From the NCBI RefSeq assembly GCF_000733475.1, contig NZ_JPFK01000008.1, positions 1 to 64,000 on the forward strand: a DNA stretch of 64,000 bases, read 5' to 3'. A model generated the notes under the pieces. It made no database searches and was not told where the DNA came from. It worked only from the letters and a program-made list of their open reading frames with translations. Each line of letters opens with the position of its first letter. The stretch's first letter is position 1. The DNA comes from Mangrovimonas yunxiaonensis. GTDB taxonomy: Bacteria; Bacteroidota; Bacteroidia; Flavobacteriales; Flavobacteriaceae. A program made the position numbers and the translations under genes. Positions 53,093 to 61,836 of the stretch are shown here, piece by piece.

Positions 53093-55348
53093 TTAAATGG
53101 TATAGTTTAAACCAATAATAACATTTCTGCCTGTGTTATAAATACCATCTGGTTTAAGACGTGACAAATGGTTTATATACGTTTTATCGGTTAGGTTGGT
53201 TCCCGAAACCGTAAGGTCCAGCGAACGCCCAAACAGCTTAAACGTGCCGCCAATACCCGCACTTAACAAATTGTATCCGGGTGTTTCTGTTTCAAAAGCA
53301 CTGACATGGTTTTGTTTGAAGGTCGATTTTAACCGAACAAATGCAAACCCTTGATCTAGCCAATTGGTAGTGTATTCAACACGCAAAGTATTGTTTACAG
53401 AGTTTGCAGGTATTAAAGGCAGGTAACTGCCGCTATCTTGTTTACCGGTAACCGTTTCGAAACTGCTTTCTAAGTGCAACCAGTGAATGGGGTGTGGGTG
53501 CAGGTGAAACCCAATTTCACCACCATAAAGCTTCGCATGGTCCTGTACGTAATTGTAAACAGGGGCGTCATGTATTGTAGTGCCATCTGGCGCTAGGAAT
53601 ATATAATTGTTAATACGGTTAAAAAAACCGTTTACAAACAGCTCTAAATGCTTGCTTTCATATTCCAGATTTAAGTCAACTTGAAGGTTTTGTTCGTTGT
53701 CTAAATCAATATTTCCTATTTCATAGCGGTTAGAGCCATGGTGCACTCCATCGGAGGTTAGTTCGGCTAAATTAGGCGCTCTAAATCCTGTGGCAACATT
53801 TAATCGTGTGGTAATGGCTTTAAGCAAGGTTGTTTTAAACCCAAGCGCCCCATTAAAACTATTGAAGTTTTTGTTTACGGCCTCATCGTACAAGGCAATT
53901 TTTCTATTGTCGTACCGCGCGCCTAGCTGGATATCCAAATTATTAAAATGAATATGGGTCGTGGCTAAAACACCCACATCATTGGTGGTGGCATCGGGGA
54001 TTAACCTCTCCTCTCCATAGTTTGTATTCACCTGATGCATGCCTTGAACCCCTACAATGGTTTCAAATTTCCCCATTATCGGTAAATGGTATTTGGTATC
54101 GTAATTAAAGGTTTTTAACTTCATATGAAGTGCCGGATGCGCGTCCTCGTGATTTTCTTCATCATGATGCGCTTCCTCGTCCTCGTGGTTGTCTTCGGTT
54201 TCATGGCCATGGTCGTGGTCGTGATGGTGCTCTTCTTCAAACTCTTTACGGTCGTTATAGGTGTAGCCTAAATTAATCTCCAGACTAGAGTTGTTAAAAA
54301 ACACGGTTGATTGCGAGCTAAACACATGGTTAGTTAATTGCTGGTAAGGCAGTAGTGGCGTGACATTGGTAGACGACTCGCCAATCTCCTCTGGAATACC
54401 AACTTTAGCGGCATTAACATTGTAGCGCAATGCTGTTTTAAACTTATTGGATTGGTACCCTAATCCCGCTTTAAAATCTTTTTCAACAAAGCGTGTGTTG
54501 GTTACTCTATAATCTGAGGTGTTATAATCGGCATGTTCTGCGAGGCTTCCTCTAAAAAGGGCTTTAAACTTTTTTCCTGAAGCTTTATAAGCAGCTGTTG
54601 TATTAAAGCCTTTGGTATTGGAAAAATAATTCCCCGCGATATTGGCTTGCGACGCGTTGGGGTTAGCAAACTTTTCTGGGTTTAAATACAGTACGCCGCC
54701 CAGGGCATCGCTACCGTAAAGCAAAGACGAAGGGCCTTTAATAACTTCAACACTTTCAATTCCAGCGTCGCTAATGCCAAGTCCGTGCTCGCTTCCAAAT
54801 TGTTGGTTTTCCAATCTTACCCCTTGGGTGTAAACCAGCACCCGATTGGCACTTAGCCCGCGAATAACAGGTTTTCCTATGCCAGCCCCAGTGGTAATGC
54901 TCTCAACACCGGCTATATCGGTTAGGCCCTGACTTAATGTAACGGCACCTTTTCGTTTAAGGGTTTTTACATTGGCACGCTCAACTTTCATAACGTTTTC
55001 GCTTTGTAGCTTATGAAAAGGAGTAGAAATAATAACTTCTTCCATTTCTATGGCAGAGGCCGTTAAACTAATGTTTAAGGTATCTTTTAAGGGTAAGGAT
55101 ATTATTTTTGAAAAGGTTTTGTACCCAACAAACGAAACAACAATTGTGTAGTTTCCCTGAGGGAGGTTTGTTATAGTAAAATGGCCATTTTCATTGGTTG
55201 TGGTGCCTTTTTCTAATTGTGGCAAATATATGGTTGCAAAGGCAATAGGCTGCGAGACAGTATAATCTGTTACCTGCCCTGTAATCGTGTTTTGTGCATA
55301 CATGCTTGGTAATGCCAATAATAGCATTACACTTAAAAATAATTTCAT
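53093..55348 (-). CDS. TonB-dependent receptor with His/Asp/Glu-rich loop, probable metal uptake
   Basis: This 751-residue receptor has a signal peptide (MKLFLSVMLLLALPSMYA), a CarboxypepD_reg domain (about 22-105), a plug domain (about 118-220, with PVIRGLSANRVLVYTQGVR and SSLLYGSDALGGVLY) and a C-terminal barrel. A surface-loop-like insertion at about 371-407 is a dense run of His, Asp and Glu (EEHHHDHDHGHETED). That pattern is typical of zinc, copper or nickel-binding receptors. The His/Cys-rich small protein directly upstream on the same strand fits a metal role. The metal is not defined. Confidence 0.87.
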   Translation of the reverse strand: MKLFLSVMLLLALPSMYAQNTITGQVTDYTVSQPIAFATIYLPQLEKGTTTNENGHFTITNLPQGNYTIVVSFVGYKTFSKIISLPLKDTLNISLTASAIEMEEVIISTPFHKLQSENVMKVERANVKTLKRKGAVTLSQGLTDIAGVESITTGAGIGKPVIRGLSANRVLVYTQGVRLENQQFGSEHGLGISDAGIESVEVIKGPSSLLYGSDALGGVLYLNPEKFANPNASQANIAGNYFSNTKGFNTTAAYKASGKKFKALFRGSLAEHADYNTSDYRVTNTRFVEKDFKAGLGYQSNKFKTALRYNVNAAKVGIPEEIGESSTNVTPLLPYQQLTNHVFSSQSTVFFNNSSLEINLGYTYNDRKEFEEEHHHDHDHGHETEDNHEDEEAHHDEENHEDAHPALHMKLKTFNYDTKYHLPIMGKFETIVGVQGMHQVNTNYGEERLIPDATTNDVGVLATTHIHFNNLDIQLGARYDNRKIALYDEAVNKNFNSFNGALGFKTTLLKAITTRLNVATGFRAPNLAELTSDGVHHGSNRYEIGNIDLDNEQNLQVDLNLEYESKHLELFVNGFFNRINNYIFLAPDGTTIHDAPVYNYVQDHAKLYGGEIGFHLHPHPIHWLHLESSFETVTGKQDSGSYLPLIPANSVNNTLRVEYTTNWLDQGFAFVRLKSTFKQNHVSAFETETPGYNLLSAGIGGTFKLFGRSLDLTVSGTNLTDKTYINHLSRLKPDGIYNTGRNVIIGLNYTI

Positions 55349-55391
55349 GAGTTAATTTTAAATGATTAATCTTTTTTTTTAAAAACTAAGG

Positions 55392-55724
55392 TTAATCATT
55401 GTAAGGTGGCCCGCGAAGCGAGAAAGGAAGTTTTTGGTAATCGCTTATAAACGCGTATTGCGAAATAATAGGGGTAAAGTCCGCATTCGATTTAATTAAG
55501 GTATAGGTGTGTGTTATGGCAGTAAAATCGGTGTTGATTTTAAACTTGTAAAATTCACATTCTACTTCGTGGCTGTGAATATGGTCTTCGCCTTGGCTCG
55601 TGCAAACCTCGTGTTTATGACCGCTAAAGGCATGGGCAAGTTTATGCGCTGTGGGCAATAACAGCGTAACGACCAAAAGTAAGGTGGTTAGTTTAAACCC
55701 GGTATTTTTTTTAATACAATGCAC
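55392..55724 (-). CDS. His/Cys-rich exported small protein, probable metal-handling partner
   Basis: A 110-residue protein with a signal peptide (LTTLLLVVTLLLPTAH). A His/Cys-rich N-terminal mature part follows (His27, His31, His36, His38, Cys41, His48, His50, His52, Cys56), then a segment ending LPFSLRGPPYND. It starts at the stop of the membrane protein upstream and is 43 bases before the TonB receptor, suggesting one operon. A role in periplasmic metal binding for the receptor is inferred. No family is recognised. Confidence 0.7.
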   Translation of the reverse strand: MHCIKKNTGFKLTTLLLVVTLLLPTAHKLAHAFSGHKHEVCTSQGEDHIHSHEVECEFYKFKINTDFTAITHTYTLIKSNADFTPIISQYAFISDYQKLPFSLRGPPYND

Positions 55725-56212
55725 TAATTAATAAACCTTTTCATTCCAAACCGGCGGAGCATCTTTTTTTCAAACTCCCAAAAGAATTTGAACTGTCCGA
55801 AAAGCCACCCAAAGCTAACAAGCAGGATTTGGTAAAAAATGAGGCCAATAATAATAAAAAGTAGCCAATATACGATAGGGTTTAAGTTTTCTTTAGTAAT
55901 TCCCAGTAGTTGCAAAAGGGGTTTGCCTATATAAGCCGATGTAGATCCTGTAAGGGCAAATACAATAAATACCCTAATCATTTCCCAGCGGTATTGCAAA
56001 ATCCATTTGCGCTCTAGTTTTTTAAACAGCCATAGCGTTAGCTTGATAAGTAAATAGCCAACAGTTAAAATACCAAGGACCTTAAGGTAGGTGTTATTGG
56101 TAAATAGGGCTGTTAGTTTGTAGGCGCTGTAAGCAATTCCCAATATTCCTAGGAAAGGAAAAAGAAGCTGCCAGTTTTTTTGGATGTCCCAACGTTTTTT
56201 AAATCTCTCCAT
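55724..56212 (-). CDS. Four-helix membrane protein (DUF6787-like)
   Basis: A 162-residue protein with about four transmembrane helices, a basic N-terminus (MERFKKRWDIQKNWQL) and a C-terminal amphipathic helix (FEFEKKMLRRFGMKRFIN-like). It contains GSTSAYIGKPLLQLLGI between helices. It overlaps the His/Cys-rich small protein at base 55724. The name DUF6787 is from memory. Function is unknown. Confidence 0.6.
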   Translation of the reverse strand: MERFKKRWDIQKNWQLLFPFLGILGIAYSAYKLTALFTNNTYLKVLGILTVGYLLIKLTLWLFKKLERKWILQYRWEMIRVFIVFALTGSTSAYIGKPLLQLLGITKENLNPIVYWLLFIIIGLIFYQILLVSFGWLFGQFKFFWEFEKKMLRRFGMKRFIN

Positions 56213-56238
56213 AACTTTTTTACCAATGCAAATATACG

Positions 56239-56670
56239 TTATATCCGCGGGATAAACTGTGCCAATTGTTGCTTGTATTTTAATTGAAAATAAATAAAGT
56301 AGTTATACAGTTTATAATTTACCTCATAACCATAATCTACCCCTTTTTCGTAGTTTATAGGCATTTCATAAAGGCTATTGTCGTATTGTAGTGGTTGGAG
56401 CACGCGTTGGTTCCATTCGGTAGCATAAATCCAGTTTCGGTGTTCTAAAAAAGTTTTTGAGTAGTACCCTTCCGGTCTTGCTGTAGAGATTAGCCAAGCA
56501 TTAAAACCGGGTTCTATAATTAAAATTTCGTATGCTGTGTTGGCATTGGAAATTCTAACCGTATCGTTTTCTACTTGCGTAAGCGCATCGTTACTTTTCG
56601 ATGCTGTTTTTGAAGCGTTACAGCCAATAACCAATAGGCCAATTACTAATGCTAAGCACCATGATTTCAT
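56239..56670 (-). CDS. Lipoprotein (DUF6146-like)
   Basis: A 143-residue lipoprotein (lipobox VIGC, Cys17) with a conserved-looking C-terminal half: PGFNAWLISTARPEGYY, WNQRVLQP and VNYKLYNYFIYFQLKY. It starts the minus-strand run that continues with the four-helix protein, 26 bases between them. The family label is from memory; role unknown. Confidence 0.6.
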   Translation of the reverse strand: MKSWCLALVIGLLVIGCNASKTASKSNDALTQVENDTVRISNANTAYEILIIEPGFNAWLISTARPEGYYSKTFLEHRNWIYATEWNQRVLQPLQYDNSLYEMPINYEKGVDYGYEVNYKLYNYFIYFQLKYKQQLAQFIPRI

Positions 56671-56734
56671 GATTAATGGTTTCTTATAAAGATACGAAAT
56701 ATGCCGTTAATAATAGGAGGTAGGCGAGCAAAAT

Positions 56735-56766
56735 AAAAAAGCCAAACTTTAAGTTTGGCTTTTTTT
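56735..56766 (-). terminator. Rho-independent terminator
   Basis: AAAAAAGCCAAACTT / AAGTTTGGCTTTTTT hairpin following the DUF937 gene (ends 56785) on the minus strand. Confidence 0.85.
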
Positions 56767-56784
56767 AATGCTTGTATTAACGTG

Positions 56785-57426
56785 TTATTTTTTTCCTAAA
56801 AAACCACCCAGTAAGCCACCTAGGCCGCCTTTCTTTTTGTTTCCGCCGAGTACCATACCGGCAACATCATCTATAACACTACCATCGCCATCGGCATCTA
56901 AAATGGCTTCTAAAAAGCTTTGTTCTTGCTTAGGCGAGTTTCCTTGTAACAAGCCGCCTAACAAACTTTCTAGTCCAGACGAGCTGTTTACATTTTGCTG
57001 TCTGGTTTGCTTGCCTAGAAAACCAAGGAGTATGGGCGCAGCAACTTTTAAAATCTCTGAAACAGCACCAGCGTCTAAACCAGATTTTGCACCTAAGGCA
57101 TTGGTAACGTTTTGTTCTTTATTACCCAAAACGTGTCCTAAAATCTTGCTGCCATCGTTTAAAACACCAGCATCTACACCACCACTAAAAAGGCCGTCAA
57201 GATTATCTAAAATACTTCCGTCGTGCTTGTTGTTGCCTAAGGCGTTCATAAGGCCTTCTGCTCCTTGTGGGGTTTGGGCATTTCGTTTCATGGCCTGCAT
57301 TAAAACAGGTAGTGCCATGGTTAGTACATCTTGGGTTTTGCCTTCCGGCTGGTTGGTTTGTTGCGAAACCCCATTGATGATTGCTTTTCCGGCTTTGCTA
57401 TTTAATAAATCTAAAATTCCTGACAT
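56785..57426 (-). CDS. DUF937-family protein with EF-hand-like loop
   Basis: A 213-residue protein made of helical repeats (MSGILDLLNSKAGKAIINGVSQQ; VLTMALPVLMQAM; SILDNLDGLFSGG) typical of DUF937/YidB. A calcium-loop-like DADGDGSVIDDV sits at about 176-187, and the C-terminus is Gly/Lys-rich (GLGGLLGGFLGKK). It is cytosolic; function unknown. An antisense reading frame covers it but has no coding features. Confidence 0.85.
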   Translation of the reverse strand: MSGILDLLNSKAGKAIINGVSQQTNQPEGKTQDVLTMALPVLMQAMKRNAQTPQGAEGLMNALGNNKHDGSILDNLDGLFSGGVDAGVLNDGSKILGHVLGNKEQNVTNALGAKSGLDAGAVSEILKVAAPILLGFLGKQTRQQNVNSSSGLESLLGGLLQGNSPKQEQSFLEAILDADGDGSVIDDVAGMVLGGNKKKGGLGGLLGGFLGKK

Positions 57427-57513
57427 GTCGTTTTGTGTTTTGTGCGTTAAATTACAAAAAAATTCTCGGCTCTTTTGTAAATAAGACTCAATTTTTACAT
57501 TTGAGTCACTGGT

Positions 57514-58464
57514 TTAGCTTAGTAAATTAATAATCTGTTCTGCTAGTTCTACACCAATTCTGTCTTGGGCTTCGTTGGTGGCAGCTCCAGTATGCGGGGT
57601 TAACGATAGGGCGGGGTTCATTAAAAGTTGGACTTCTGGGGTGGGTTCTTTTTCAAACACATCCAAAGCTGCGCGAGCAACTTTTCCAGATTCGATAGCA
57701 TCTATTAGAGCGACCTCGTCAATCACTCCGCCGCGGGCAGCATTGGCTATAATTACGCCATCTTTCATGTGCTGAAATTCTGCGGTGCCAATAACATAGT
57801 CGTTTTGTGATGGTACGTGAAGCGTTATAAAATCGGATTGTTTTAAAACGGCTTCTTTTGAAATGGTGGTAATCTTAAATTTTAACTTTTGGCCATCGAA
57901 AAAACGTAGTTCCAAGTTGGCAGACTCGATAAGTGGATCGTAAGCAACAACAGTCATACCAAGACCTATGGCAACTTTGGCTGCGGCTTGCCCAATCTTT
58001 CCAAAGCCAATAATACCAATGGTTTTTCCTTTAAGTTCAATGCCCTTGGCATAGCTTTTTTTAAGGGCTTTAAATCTGGAGTCGCCTTCTAAGGGCATGT
58101 CGCGATTGGCATTGTGCAAAAATCTCGATAGTCCTAAGAGGTGTGCAAAAACCAACTCGGCCACAGAATGTGAAGAGGCTGCTGGTGTATTAATAACGTG
58201 AATGCCCTTTTGCTTGGCATATTCAACATCAATATTATCCATACCAACGCCGCCACGGCCAATAAGCTTTAGTTCTGGGCAGGCATCTATAATATCCTTT
58301 CGTACTTTGGTTGCACTACGAACCAATAGGGCGGTAATGTTATTTTCGTTTATGAAATTAATGAGCTGCTCTTGCGCAACTGTTGTGGTTATGACCTCGA
58401 AACCAGAATTTTCTAAGGTGTTAATTCCGCTTTGGGAAATGCCGTCGTTTGCTAAAACTTTCAT
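57514..58464 (-). CDS. serA: D-3-phosphoglycerate dehydrogenase, short type
   Basis: This 316-residue D-2-hydroxyacid dehydrogenase has the NAD motif GIIGFGKIGQAAAK (about 148-161), catalytic Arg in NAARGGVIDE (about 232-241), Glu in DVFEKEPTPE and His in LTPHTGAATNEAQ. It lacks the C-terminal ACT domain, so serine feedback inhibition by that route is absent. It follows serC by 34 bases, which supports the SerA assignment. Together they make O-phosphoserine from 3-phosphoglycerate. Confidence 0.87.
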   Translation of the reverse strand: MKVLANDGISQSGINTLENSGFEVITTTVAQEQLINFINENNITALLVRSATKVRKDIIDACPELKLIGRGGVGMDNIDVEYAKQKGIHVINTPAASSHSVAELVFAHLLGLSRFLHNANRDMPLEGDSRFKALKKSYAKGIELKGKTIGIIGFGKIGQAAAKVAIGLGMTVVAYDPLIESANLELRFFDGQKLKFKITTISKEAVLKQSDFITLHVPSQNDYVIGTAEFQHMKDGVIIANAARGGVIDEVALIDAIESGKVARAALDVFEKEPTPEVQLLMNPALSLTPHTGAATNEAQDRIGVELAEQIINLLS

Positions 58465-58498
58465 AGTTGTTTTTCTTTTTTTGATGTTGCAAGTTGTG

Positions 58499-59560
58499 TT
58501 ATGCTTTTCTCTCTAATTCGCTCATGACCTCTACCAAAACCTGAACGCTCTCCAAAGTTAGGGCATTATACATCGAGGCGCGATACCCACCAACACTTCT
58601 ATGTCCGTTTAGGCCGTTAATGCCGGCTTCTTTCCACATGGTGTCGAAGGTTTCTTTTAGGTTTTCGTTTTCTAAGGTAAAGGTTGCATTCATATAAGAC
58701 CGGTCTTCTTTAACGGCATAGCCTTTAAATAGCGGGTTTAAATCCAGTTCGGAATACATTAACCTGGCTTTCTTTTCGTTTTCTTCCTCAATGGCTGCAA
58801 TGCCTCCTTTGTTTTTTAACCACTCTAGGGTAAGCATAGAGGTGTAAACTGCAAAAACAGGCGGGGTGTTGAACATGCTGCCTTTACTTATGTGTGTTTT
58901 ATAGTCCATCATCGATGGGATTTTTCGGGAGACTTTTCCTAAAATATCCTCTCTTACAACCACTAAGGTTGTTCCTGCAGGCCCTAGGTTTTTTTGGGCA
59001 CCAGCATAAATAAGGTCAAATTTTGTAAAATCTAAGGTGCGGGAAAAAATATCACTGCTCATGTCACAAACCATAGGAATTGGCGCGTCTGGGAATGTTT
59101 TCATTTGTGTGCCAAAAATGGTGTTGTTGGAGGTGCAGTGGAAATAATCGTAATTCTCGGGGATGTCGTATCCCTTAGGAATGTAATTAAACCCAGCACT
59201 TTCTGATGAGGCTACTTCGTATATATCATCAAAAATTTTCGCTTCCTTAATTGCTTTGGTGCTCCAGGTGCCTGTGTTAAGGTATCCCGCTCTTTTTTCA
59301 AGTAGGTTTAGCGCGACCATTAAAAACTGGGTGCTTGCACCGCCTTGCAAAAACAGGGCTTTATAGCCTTTGCCTTCTAAGCCTAAAAGCTCTAGAGCTA
59401 ATGTTCTGGCTTTTTCCATAACGTCTACAAACGCCTTGCTTCTGTGTGATATTTCTATAAGCGAAAGGCCATTGTCGTAATCTAAAACGGCTTGTGAAGC
59501 TTTTTCTATAACGGCTTTGGGCAGTACACATGGCCCGGCACTAAAATTATGTCTTTTCAT
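58499..59560 (-). CDS. serC: Phosphoserine aminotransferase
   Basis: This PLP class V aminotransferase of about 353 residues starts MKRHNFSAGPCVLPKAV, the hallmark N-terminus of SerC. It contains the PLP region YAGAQKNLGPAGTTLV (Lys) and the substrate region GLNGHRSVGGYRASMYNA. It makes O-phosphoserine and can also act in pyridoxine synthesis. The ATG at 59560 is chosen because it starts this conserved sequence. It is upstream of serA in the same unit. Confidence 0.93.
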   Translation of the reverse strand: MKRHNFSAGPCVLPKAVIEKASQAVLDYDNGLSLIEISHRSKAFVDVMEKARTLALELLGLEGKGYKALFLQGGASTQFLMVALNLLEKRAGYLNTGTWSTKAIKEAKIFDDIYEVASSESAGFNYIPKGYDIPENYDYFHCTSNNTIFGTQMKTFPDAPIPMVCDMSSDIFSRTLDFTKFDLIYAGAQKNLGPAGTTLVVVREDILGKVSRKIPSMMDYKTHISKGSMFNTPPVFAVYTSMLTLEWLKNKGGIAAIEEENEKKARLMYSELDLNPLFKGYAVKEDRSYMNATFTLENENLKETFDTMWKEAGINGLNGHRSVGGYRASMYNALTLESVQVLVEVMSELERKA

Positions 59561-59692
59561 TATTATATAAGTGTTTAAGTTGGCGTACAAGCCATGGTAA
59601 ATACCTAATAAATGGCTTGTACAACGTTAAAAGTTAGGTAACAAAATTGATAAAATCCCTTAATATGATTGCTACCATTGTATTTTTATTTT

Positions 59693-60751
59693 TTAAATTG
59701 TCAGCAAGAACGCAACAACATCAACATTATCAGCATATTGATGGAGCTCTGGGGTTTGGGTATTTCCAAACTTAATTTCGTTTGGCAACACATTCTTGGC
59801 AACAATACATTGTATGTGTTCGTGGTCTTCGGTTAGTTTATTTTTTAACTCAGATAAGCTATCGTAGTACTCATAAAATACCGTAGCTATGGGGGAAGCA
59901 TAACTAGCGTCTTGTTTAATCATTAAAAACCCATTTTCCAGCATATCGAACTCGCTCATTAAATAAACGGCTTTATTGTAGTCGTAATTATTGGCGTATT
60001 TTGCTTGTTCTATAATGGGATGCCAATGGTACATGGCCTTAAAAAACGCATCGAAATTGTAATCTTTAGGGACAAATAGCTTAGATACACTGCGGCAGCC
60101 CAGACCATAATATCTAAAAATATCGTTGGATAAAGCTTTTAACTCGGTTTCGGTTTCGGTGCCGGTTAATAGGGCTACAGAGTTTCTGTTTTTTCTAATA
60201 ATAGACGGTTTGCCTTTAAAGTAGTATTCAAAATATCGAGCGGTATTGTTGCTTCCTGTAGCAATTACGGCATCAAAAGTTTCAAATTTATCTTCTGTAA
60301 AGGTAATACGGCCTTTAAACCCAGGCTCGACATGCTCTAGATACTTGGCTAAATATGGTAATAGGTGTTTGTCGTTACTAGAAAGTTTAACCAGTGCATG
60401 GTGCCCTGTTATTAAAACTGAAAGAAAATCGTGAAATCCAACCAAAGGGATGTTTCCGGCCATAACAACAGCCACGGTTTTTGGTTGTATTTGATTAATG
60501 GTATATTTTGAAAGCCAGTCTTCTAATGCTTTCTGGGTAAGTAAATTGCTCCAGGATGTTAGTGCAAAAAACACATTTTCTTTGGTAAACCAGCCATTGT
60601 GTTCTTTGGCCAGTTGTATTTGGTGTTTAAACCCTTCAAAAAAAACATCGTTAAAAGGGATATCTTCCTTTTTATTGATATTATCGTTGGTAAATTGACT
60701 TAAAAACTGGCCTAGTTTTGCGAAAGCACCAATTCTTTGATGTAAATCCAT
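59693..60751 (-). CDS. LuxC-like acyl-CoA reductase
   Basis: This 352-residue protein of the acyl-CoA reductase (LuxC) family has motifs VAVVMAGNIPLVGFHDFLSVL and FDAVIATGSNNTARYFEYYF. A Cys in YYGLGCRSVSKLF fits the thioester nucleophile. It should reduce a fatty acyl-CoA or acyl-ACP to an aldehyde with NADPH. The ATG at 60751 is preferred: a TAACTTTG -7 element at 60794-60801 overlaps the longer start. It is divergent from a ferredoxin gene and upstream of serCA. No lux genes are present, so the product is unknown; lipid aldehyde or sulfonolipid precursor metabolism is possible. Confidence 0.85.
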   Translation of the reverse strand: MDLHQRIGAFAKLGQFLSQFTNDNINKKEDIPFNDVFFEGFKHQIQLAKEHNGWFTKENVFFALTSWSNLLTQKALEDWLSKYTINQIQPKTVAVVMAGNIPLVGFHDFLSVLITGHHALVKLSSNDKHLLPYLAKYLEHVEPGFKGRITFTEDKFETFDAVIATGSNNTARYFEYYFKGKPSIIRKNRNSVALLTGTETETELKALSNDIFRYYGLGCRSVSKLFVPKDYNFDAFFKAMYHWHPIIEQAKYANNYDYNKAVYLMSEFDMLENGFLMIKQDASYASPIATVFYEYYDSLSELKNKLTEDHEHIQCIVAKNVLPNEIKFGNTQTPELHQYADNVDVVAFLLTI

Positions 60752-60781
60752 GCTGTGTTTGGTTATGAATTGTTTTGGCTT

Positions 60782-60801
60782 TATTTTTGTATGCAAAGTT
60801 A
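60782..60801. promoter_or_regulatory. Divergent -7 elements TATTTTTG (+) and TAACTTTG (-)
   Basis: TATTTTTG at 60782-60789 on the plus strand and TAACTTTG at 60794-60801 on the minus strand are exact TAnnTTTG matches four bases apart. The minus element serves the acyl-CoA reductase (ATG 60751); the plus element gives the ferredoxin gene an 80-base leader. Confidence 0.5.
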
Positions 60802-60868
60802 GAAAAATGAATGTAGAAGGATTTTATTTTTTAGGTAAAATAAAATCCATACAAGAAAAAACAACAAT

Positions 60869-61222
60869 ATGGCAATTATAATAACAGACGAATGTATTAA
60901 TTGTGGTGCTTGCGAGCCAGAATGCCCAAATACGGCAATTTATGAAGGCGCAGACGATTGGCGCTATTCTGATGGTACAAGTTTAACAGGCGATGTGGTT
61001 TTACCTAACGGCAAAGCCATTAATGCCGATGAGGCGCAAGAACCCATTAGCGACGAGATTTACTATATAGTTCCAGACAAATGCACCGAGTGCATGGGAT
61101 TCCACGAAGAGCCACAATGTGCTGCGGTATGTCCCGTAGACTGCTGTGTGCCGGATGAGGACCACGTAGAAACCGAAGAAGTACTTCTGGGCAAACAAGC
61201 GTTTATGCACCCAGAAGATTAA
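60869..61222 (+). CDS. 2[4Fe-4S] ferredoxin
   Basis: A 117-residue bacterial-type ferredoxin with two clusters: C9-x2-C12-x2-C15-x3-C19-P in [12 protein letters not shown], and C72-x2-C75-x8-C84-x3-C88-P in [18 protein letters not shown]. The longer insert in the second motif is characteristic of the Alvin-type. It carries electrons in the cytosol. It is divergent from the acyl-CoA reductase gene, which itself uses NADPH, so a direct partnership is not implied. Confidence 0.9.
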   Translation: MAIIITDECINCGACEPECPNTAIYEGADDWRYSDGTSLTGDVVLPNGKAINADEAQEPISDEIYYIVPDKCTECMGFHEEPQCAAVCPVDCCVPDEDHVETEEVLLGKQAFMHPED

Positions 61223-61244
61223 GGTTTTTTTATATAAAAAAATT

Positions 61245-61275
61245 AAGCCCCAAGCATATTTCTTGGGGCTTTTTT
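61245..61275 (+). terminator. Rho-independent terminator
   Basis: Stem AAGCCCCAAG, seven-base loop, complement CTTGGGGCTT then T run, following the ferredoxin gene. Confidence 0.85.
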
Positions 61276-61314
61276 ATTTTAAAATAGTATTTTAGCTTTA
61301 GTAAAATTAACTGT

Positions 61315-61830
61315 ATGGGACGTTTTTTTGTAGTTGTGTTGCTTGTTTTTTTTGTAATGGGGTGCCATGATACCGATAGCACCAAAAACAACACCATGCC
61401 ATCTATAAATTGGGACGCCAGAAAAACAACCGTCCTTGCCGATTCTACATTTGTTACAGGTGCAACTTACCTCTCGGTATACTCGCAAATATATAGCTTA
61501 ACCGAGCACAGAACACATAATCTAACCGCAACCATTAGCATGCGCAACATTAGCCCAAACGATACGGTTTATATAGACAAGGCCGATTTGTTTGATACCC
61601 ACGGCGATTTGGTGCATTCCTATATCGCGTTTCCCGTGTATTTAAAACCCTTAGAAACTCTAGAAATAGTTATTAAAGAAACCGATAAGAGTGGCGGCAC
61701 GGGAGGCAATTTTATTTTTAATTGGCATGTGCCTAAAAACAGCCACGAACCACTTTTCGAAGCTGTTATGATTAGTACCATGGGCCAACAAGGCTTGTCT
61801 TTTTCAACAGAAGGAAAACGAATAGAGTAA
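61315..61830 (+). CDS. DUF3124 lipoprotein
   Basis: A 171-residue lipoprotein (lipobox VMGC, Cys17) with the family blocks GATYLSVYSQIYSLTEHRTHNL, ISMRNISPNDTVYI and KSGGTGGNFIFNWHVP. Matches DUF3124, a periplasmic family of unknown function. It lies 6 bases upstream of the next gene, so they may be co-transcribed. Confidence 0.78.
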   Translation: MGRFFVVVLLVFFVMGCHDTDSTKNNTMPSINWDARKTTVLADSTFVTGATYLSVYSQIYSLTEHRTHNLTATISMRNISPNDTVYIDKADLFDTHGDLVHSYIAFPVYLKPLETLEIVIKETDKSGGTGGNFIFNWHVPKNSHEPLFEAVMISTMGQQGLSFSTEGKRIE

Positions 61831-61836
61831 CACTTT

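Noticed and set aside
56768-57484. 238-codon plus-strand reading frame, Pro/Ser-rich
   Set aside because: It is fully antisense to the DUF937 gene, has low-complexity composition and no recognisable domain; the minus-strand frame carries family motifs.
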